Below, piece after piece: positions 13,776 through 18,317 of a DNA stretch of 18,317 bases. The notes under the pieces were generated by a model that was not told where the DNA came from, did no database searches, and saw nothing but the letters and a program-made list of their open reading frames with translations. The number at the start of each line of letters is the position of its first letter. Positions within the stretch are counted from its first letter, which is position 1. Location of the stretch: positions 1 to 18,317 of the forward strand of contig CAJTKG010000045.1 in assembly GCA_910576935.1 (NCBI GenBank), written 5' to 3'. The translations under genes and the position numbers were made by a program. The stretch is from an uncultured Muribaculaceae bacterium (lineage in GTDB: Bacteria; Bacteroidota; Bacteroidia; Bacteroidales; Muribaculaceae).

Positions 13776-16595
13776 TTATTTCAGTTTTGCCGCGAGATAT
13801 TTAAACGTATGGCCTTTGCGGGCTTCGACTATCTCTTCCGGAGTGCCTGCAGCAACGACTTCGCCACCGCCTTCACCACCTTCCGGACCGATATCGATGA
13901 CATTGTCGGCACATTTGATGACCTCGATATTATGCTCGATGACGACGAGAGTGTGGCCGCGCTCAAGCAAACGGTCAAAGGCTTTAAGCAATATGTTGAT
14001 ATCATGGAAATGCAGACCCGTCGTCGGTTCGTCGAAAATAAACAGCGTCGGCCGAGGCTTTTCCTGTGCCAGAAACCACGCGAGCTTGACGCGCTGGTTC
14101 TCGCCGCCTGATAACGTCGACGACGACTGTCCGAGTTTTATATATCCGAGTCCTACATCCTTAAGCGGCATAAGGCGGCGTACGATGCGACGTTCGGTCG
14201 CGCCGTCACTCTCGCCGAAAAAATCGATGGCCTCGTCTATTGTCATCTCGAGCACATCGTAGATATTCTTGTCTCTGTAACTTATCTCAAGCACCTCGGG
14301 CTTGAAACGTTTGCCGTGGCAACATTCGCAAGGTACGACAATGTCAGCCATAAACTGCATCTCGATCGAGATCGAACCTTCGCCCTTGCATTCCTCGCAT
14401 CGGCCGCCCTCGGCGTTAAACGAGAAATATGCCGGCTTGAAATCCATCTGTTTGGCAGCCTGCGTCTCGGCAAAGAGCGCGCGAATCTCATCGTAGGCCT
14501 TCAGATATGTGGCCGGATTAGACCTCGTCGACTTGCCGATAGGATTCTGGTCGATAAACTCGACGGCATCCAGACGGCTTATGTCTCCTTTGAGCGACTT
14601 GAACAGACCCGGCGCGTCGCCCGGATTGCCGAGCTCGCGGTTGACAGCTTTGTAAAGTATATCTCTGACAAGAGTTGATTTACCCGAGCCACTGACACCG
14701 GTGACCACGGTCATCATTCCGAGCGGAAATCTGACATCGATATTCTTCAGATTATGTTCGGCTGCACCCCTGACCTCGATGTAGCTCGACGAGCGGCGGC
14801 GCACACGTGGCGTAGCGATTGTCTCCGATCCTGAGAGATAGCGCATAGTGTGCGACAGCGGGGCCTCGCGTTCGGCCGACGCGGCATCAGACGGTACCGG
14901 ACCATTGTAGACTATCTCTCCTCCGCCGGTACCGGCGTCAGGACCTATATCGACAATGCGGTCAGCCGCGCGCATTATCTCTTCGTCATGTTCGACGACG
15001 ACAACAGTGTTGCCGAGACACTTCAGCTTGCCGAGCACGCCGATAAGACGGTCTGTGTCACGCGGATGCAGACCTATCGACGGTTCGTCAAGTATATAAA
15101 GCGAGCCTACGAGGCTGCTGCCGAGCGATGTAGCCAGATTGATGCGCTGGCTCTCGCCGCCCGACAGCGAGTTTGACAGACGGTCGAGTGTGAGATAGCC
15201 CAGACCGACATCGAGCAGGAAGTGCAGACGGCTCTTGATCTCCACGAGCAGTCGTTCGGCTATGCGGCCGTCTGTGTCGTTCAGTTCGAGAAGGTCAAAC
15301 CAGGCGACAGCATCGGAGACGGGCATTGTCGTGATGTCGGATATTGTCTTGCCCGCTATCCTGACATACGCCGCGTCGCGTCTCAGACGCGACCCGTGAC
15401 AGTCGTGGCATGTGGTCTTGCCCCGGTATCGGGCCATCATCGCACGGTATTGTATCTGGTAACGCTGGCTTTCGAGCCACTCGAAGAAAGCGTCGATCGA
15501 AACCGAGCCGTTGCCGTCGCCGTGCCAAAGCAGATCGAGTTGGTCGTGTGTAAGGTCGGCATAGGGTACGTGTATCGGGAAATCGTGTTTGGCCGCTACG
15601 GCTATAAAGCGGCGCTTCCACTCGCTCATCAGCTCGCTGCGCCAACAGGCCACCGCGCCCTCGAAGACCGTCAGCGAGCGGTCGGGCACGACAAGCTTGT
15701 CGTCGATGCCGAGCACACGCCCGAAACCTTCGCATGTCGGACACGCGCCATAAGGATTATTGAAGTTGAACATCTGCTCGCTCGGCTCGACGAAAGTCAT
15801 GCCGTCGGCTTCGAAACGTTTCGAGAAATCATGACGGGCAATATTGCCATCGTGCCAGACGATAAGTCTACAGCAGTCGCGTCCTTCAAAAAAGGCGGTC
15901 TCGGCAGATTCGGCCAGACGCGAGAGCTCGTCGCCCTCGCGTGCCACGGCAAGCCGGTCGACAAGCAACATCACCTCGGCGGCATTTTCAAGTTTTCCGT
16001 CACCCGAGACTATATCGGTTATGTCGACAAAAGTGCCGTCGGCAGTCACGAGGCGGCTGAAGCCTTCTTTCAGATAAATGTCGAGTTGGGCCTCAAACGT
16101 GCGTCCTTCGGGCAGCACGACCGGAGCCGCCACGGCGATGCGCGTACCCTCGGGATAAGACGCGGCAGCGGCGACAACGTCGTCGACTGTATGCTTTCTG
16201 ACCTCGACACCCGACACAGGCGAATAGGTGTGACCTACACGACCGAAAAGCATGCGCAGATAGTCGTAGATCTCTGTCGATGTGCCCACGGTCGAACGCG
16301 GATTACGGGTGTTTACCTTCTGCTCTATGGCGATTGCCGGCGGAAGTCCTCTGATGTAGTCGCACTCGGGTTTACGCAACTTGCCAAGAAACTGACGCGC
16401 ATACGACGAAAGACTCTCGACATAGCGGCGACGCCCTTCGGCATAGAGCGTGTCGAACGCAAACGACGACTTGCCAGAGCCCGACAGACCCGTCACAACG
16501 ATAAATTCGCCGCGCGGCAGATCAATGCTTATATCCTTGAGATTGTTGACACGCGCGCCTTTTACTGAAATATATTGTTCTGACATAATTCTCAT
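13776..16595 (-). CDS. uvrA: Excinuclease ABC subunit A
   Basis: A 939-aa protein of normal UvrA length that scans and recognises DNA damage for UvrB in nucleotide excision repair. It has two ABC ATPase halves: Walker A GLSGSGKSS (36-44) and GVSGSGKST (second half), signatures LSGGESQR and LSGGENQR, and Walker B regions ending DEPSIGLH and DEPTTGLH. Zinc-binding pairs are CPTC, CHDC, CEEC and CECC. The frame opens at ATG 16595 (MRIMSEQ), but Met4 (16586) is the better start, because family members begin MSE.YI.V.GAR and the -7 element would leave only a few leader bases before the first ATG. It is divergent from nagA. The long plus-strand open frames opposite it are composition artefacts. Confidence 0.98.
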   Translation of the reverse strand: MRIMSEQYISVKGARVNNLKDISIDLPRGEFIVVTGLSGSGKSSFAFDTLYAEGRRRYVESLSSYARQFLGKLRKPECDYIRGLPPAIAIEQKVNTRNPRSTVGTSTEIYDYLRMLFGRVGHTYSPVSGVEVRKHTVDDVVAAAASYPEGTRIAVAAPVVLPEGRTFEAQLDIYLKEGFSRLVTADGTFVDITDIVSGDGKLENAAEVMLLVDRLAVAREGDELSRLAESAETAFFEGRDCCRLIVWHDGNIARHDFSKRFEADGMTFVEPSEQMFNFNNPYGACPTCEGFGRVLGIDDKLVVPDRSLTVFEGAVACWRSELMSEWKRRFIAVAAKHDFPIHVPYADLTHDQLDLLWHGDGNGSVSIDAFFEWLESQRYQIQYRAMMARYRGKTTCHDCHGSRLRRDAAYVRIAGKTISDITTMPVSDAVAWFDLLELNDTDGRIAERLLVEIKSRLHFLLDVGLGYLTLDRLSNSLSGGESQRINLATSLGSSLVGSLYILDEPSIGLHPRDTDRLIGVLGKLKCLGNTVVVVEHDEEIMRAADRIVDIGPDAGTGGGEIVYNGPVPSDAASAEREAPLSHTMRYLSGSETIATPRVRRRSSSYIEVRGAAEHNLKNIDVRFPLGMMTVVTGVSGSGKSTLVRDILYKAVNRELGNPGDAPGLFKSLKGDISRLDAVEFIDQNPIGKSTRSNPATYLKAYDEIRALFAETQAAKQMDFKPAYFSFNAEGGRCEECKGEGSISIEMQFMADIVVPCECCHGKRFKPEVLEISYRDKNIYDVLEMTIDEAIDFFGESDGATERRIVRRLMPLKDVGLGYIKLGQSSSTLSGGENQRVKLAWFLAQEKPRPTLFIFDEPTTGLHFHDINILLKAFDRLLERGHTLVVIEHNIEVIKCADNVIDIGPEGGEGGGEVVAAGTPEEIVEARKGHTFKYLAAKLK

Positions 16596-16607
16596 TTTTG
16601 CAACTTA

Positions 16608-16615
16608 CAAAGATA
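16608..16615 (-). promoter_or_regulatory. -7 promoter element of uvrA
   Basis: TATCTTTG on the minus strand fits TAnnTTTG. It leaves 12 nt to the first ATG and 21 nt to the preferred Met4 start. No LexA-type SOS box is recognisable. Confidence 0.5.
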
Positions 16616-16898
16616 CAAAAATTATACCAAACCGCCGCGCATCGACAAGTCTGTGACGAGCCGATAACATTCAATAACCATTTTGGACGTTTTTAACCAA
16701 ATTCGCGATTTCTGCATTTAACAGGTGCAAACAAGCCGCTATAAAGGCTATTTTAAAAACAAAAATTCGGTTAACATATCATAAATATTGTTCAGCAAAT
16801 TACCCGCCCAAATACCACCACCCTGTTATCTACTGATTCCCAAAGCATTACAAACATAATACTCTTTTAGTTCATTTGTGGCAGCAATATGACAATAA

Positions 16899-16930
16899 TT
16901 TGAATGTTATGCATTTTTTTCGTTCCTTTG
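16899..16930 (+). promoter_or_regulatory. nagA promoter
   Basis: TTTG (16899-16902), a 20-nt spacer, then TTCCTTTG (16923-16930). This fits the Bacteroides -33 TTTG / -7 TAnnTTTG pattern with one change in the -7 element. Transcription would start near 16936, inside the longest open frame, which supports the internal ATG at 16961 as the true start. Confidence 0.55.
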
Positions 16931-16960
16931 CACTACTATAATCTCAGACCTGAAACAACA

Positions 16961-18133
16961 ATGGTTACACAACTTATCAACGGCAAAATATTTACTCCCA
17001 CCGGTTGGGTCGAAAACGGCTCACTCATCATCAAAGACCACTATATCAAAGACATACTCAACCATAGCAATCGTCTGACTATGGTTGACCGCATCATCGA
17101 CGCCGAAGGGGCATACGTGCTACCCGGCGGCATCGACATGCACGTACACGGCGGTGGCGGCCGCGACTTCATGGAGACAAGCGCAGACGCTTTCATGACA
17201 GCCGTCGAAGCTCACCGTTCTCACGGCACGACATCGATCTTCCCCACCCTCTCGTCATCGACGACAGAAATGATCTCCGATGCCGCCGTGACCTGTGAGA
17301 AACTGATGGAGGACCCGATGAACGGCATCCTCGGTCTACACCTCGAAGGTCCTTACTTCAACCCCAAGATGGCCGGCGGCCAGATGCGAGAGAACATCCG
17401 CATCGCCGACCCTAACGAATATGTGCCTTTGGTCGAAGAATTCCGATGCATCAAGCGTTGGGACTCCGCGCCCGAGCTTCAGGGTTCTGAAGAGTTTGCC
17501 CGCTATCTGCGTTCAAAAGGCATTGTCGTTGCCCTTGCCCACACGGCCGCACAACTCGACGACGTCGAACGCGCCTACCGTGCAGGCTACTCACTGGCGA
17601 CACACTTCTACGACGCAATGACCGCATCACACAAAGAGGGCATGTTCCGTCACGCCGGCACTGTCGAGGCTGTTTACCTCACCGACGGCATGAACGTAGA
17701 GATGATCGCCGACGGCATACATGTACCGCCAATCATTCTGCGACTTATCCATAAATTCAAAGGCACGGCGCGCACAGCTCTTATCACCGACGCTCTCGCA
17801 TGCGCCGCATCTGACAGCGAGACCGCTTTCGACCCACGCGTCATAATCGAAGACGGCGTCTGCAAGCTATCTGACCGCTCAGCCATCGCCGGCAGTATCG
17901 CAACGATGGACAGACTCTTCCGCGTCGCCGTCAACAAGGCCAAGATCCCCCTCGAAGACGTCGCCCGCATGGCATCGGAAACTCCGGCACGCATAATGGG
18001 TGTATACGACCGCAAGGGCAGCCTCGAACACGGCAAAGACGCCGACATCATAATCATGGACTCAACGCTACATCTCAAAGGCGTAATACAGATGGGCCGC
18101 GACGTCGAAGTAGCCAAAACAACAATCGAATAA
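16961..18133 (+). CDS. nagA: N-acetylglucosamine-6-phosphate deacetylase
   Basis: A 390-aa amidohydrolase-fold enzyme that removes acetate from GlcNAc-6-P in amino-sugar catabolism and peptidoglycan recycling. Metal and active-site residues seen: HVH (His61, His63), Glu129 in GLHLEGPYF, His194 in ALAHTAA, His215 in ATHFYDAM, and Asp277 in LITDAL. The usual TNLYNAM box reads THFYDAM. The open frame extends 19 codons upstream to 16904, but the predicted transcription start lies inside that extension and MVTQLINGKIFTP is a normal NagA start, so 16961 is chosen. No nagB is adjacent in the window. Confidence 0.94.
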   Translation: MVTQLINGKIFTPTGWVENGSLIIKDHYIKDILNHSNRLTMVDRIIDAEGAYVLPGGIDMHVHGGGGRDFMETSADAFMTAVEAHRSHGTTSIFPTLSSSTTEMISDAAVTCEKLMEDPMNGILGLHLEGPYFNPKMAGGQMRENIRIADPNEYVPLVEEFRCIKRWDSAPELQGSEEFARYLRSKGIVVALAHTAAQLDDVERAYRAGYSLATHFYDAMTASHKEGMFRHAGTVEAVYLTDGMNVEMIADGIHVPPIILRLIHKFKGTARTALITDALACAASDSETAFDPRVIIEDGVCKLSDRSAIAGSIATMDRLFRVAVNKAKIPLEDVARMASETPARIMGVYDRKGSLEHGKDADIIIMDSTLHLKGVIQMGRDVEVAKTTIE

Positions 18134-18156
18134 TACACCTTTCACGACAATATCAT

Positions 18157-18196
18157 GCAGGCGCCTGACTTCAAAGTCAGACGCCTGCTGTTATTT
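18157..18196 (+). terminator. nagA intrinsic terminator
   Basis: A 14-pair stem with one mismatch (18157-18170 against 18175-18188) and loop TCAA, followed by TGTTATTT. It starts 23 nt after the nagA stop. Confidence 0.8.
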
Positions 18197-18286
18197 GCCG
18201 GATACGAAAAGGTCGCCGATACGTGAGCGACGGTCGATGGTTTGTAACAACGATGTCAATGTGCGTCTGACATCGATTCGGTCGGT
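18191..18286 (-). other. Possible C-terminal end of a convergent gene
   Basis: A minus-strand frame ending TAA at 18193-18191, directly beside the nagA terminator hairpin, reads ..LTSLLQTIDRRSRIGDLF.. for 31 codons, back to an in-frame TAA at 18289-18287. The protein-like ending next to a shared terminator suggests a convergent gene, but the stop means it would be broken, or the reading is chance. The window ends too soon to decide. Confidence 0.2.
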
Positions 18287-18317
18287 TTAGACGCGCGGGG
18301 ATGTCTGCCGCAGTAGC

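Larger units (their letters stand above)
16596..16960. other. Divergent uvrA-nagA intergenic region
   Basis: It holds the uvrA -7 element on the left and the nagA promoter on the right. The ~280 nt between them are AT-rich, with no ORF and only weak dyads: the TCGCGA centre in AAATTCGCGATTT near 16700, and TGCA-N9-TGCA just after. No riboswitch or RNA gene is recognised. Confidence 0.5.

Noticed and set aside
15222..16568. 448-aa plus-strand open frame opposite uvrA
   Set aside because: It is antisense to a full-length, motif-complete uvrA. Its length follows from the codon bias of uvrA, and no family or start signal is seen.
16904..16960. 19-codon N-terminal extension of nagA
   Set aside because: The predicted transcription start (about 16936) lies within it, and the homologous start is the ATG at 16961.
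1..18317. CRISPR array or rRNA genes
   Set aside because: No regularly spaced repeats with unique spacers and no rRNA-like sequence were seen on reading the window.

Overview
The window looks like a chromosomal segment of a gut Bacteroidales, most likely a Muribaculaceae-type genome. This is inference. It rests on the Bacteroidetes-style -7 promoter element (TAnnTTTG) in front of several genes, the scarcity of Shine-Dalgarno sequences, and families I know mainly from this phylum: DUF4199 beside a DPM1/GtrB-type glycosyltransferase, the DUF6452/DUF6048 pair, and RhuM/tyrosine-integrase debris.

Left edge (1-2345) is AT-rich accessory DNA. It holds one intact gene for a small caspase/CHAT-like protein with an apparent His/Cys dyad (DUF6642-like, 390-950). 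Beyond it lie a broken RhuM-family gene (nonsense codon plus frameshift) and the 3' remnant of a tyrosine integrase whose nucleophile position is now Cys. Many short direct and inverted repeats surround these. It reads as the graveyard of an integrated element that kept one cargo gene.

Middle (2373-9802). A heme catalase (katA) on the minus strand ends in a strong terminator. Upstream of it on the same strand is a tightly coupled two-gene unit (4-nt overlap): a 507-aa protein with a degenerate phospholipase-D-like C-terminal domain, followed by a 523-aa helical protein I cannot name. Divergent from them is a tRNA-Gly(CCC) gene. After its terminator comes a second compact unit on the plus strand: a membrane-anchored GHKL/HATPase protein, a STAS-like DUF4325 protein and a two-TM coiled-coil membrane protein, all with overlapping ends. 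Its first two proteins resemble the kinase and STAS components of a SpoIIAB/SpoIIAA partner switch. These two coupled units are the best candidates for undescribed (perhaps defence or stress-signalling) systems. A 64-aa two-TM protein follows.

Right part (9807-18317) is core-like chromosome. A five-gene minus-strand operon (DUF4199 membrane protein, GT2 glycosyltransferase, DUF6452 lipoprotein, DUF6048 barrel, SDR oxidoreductase) is packed with overlaps or gaps of 15 nt or less. Upstream of it is a roughly 197-bp fold-back (MITE-like) repeat, then uvrA on the minus strand. A 365-nt divergent intergenic region separates uvrA from nagA (GlcNAc-6-P deacetylase), which ends in a strong hairpin terminator near the right edge.
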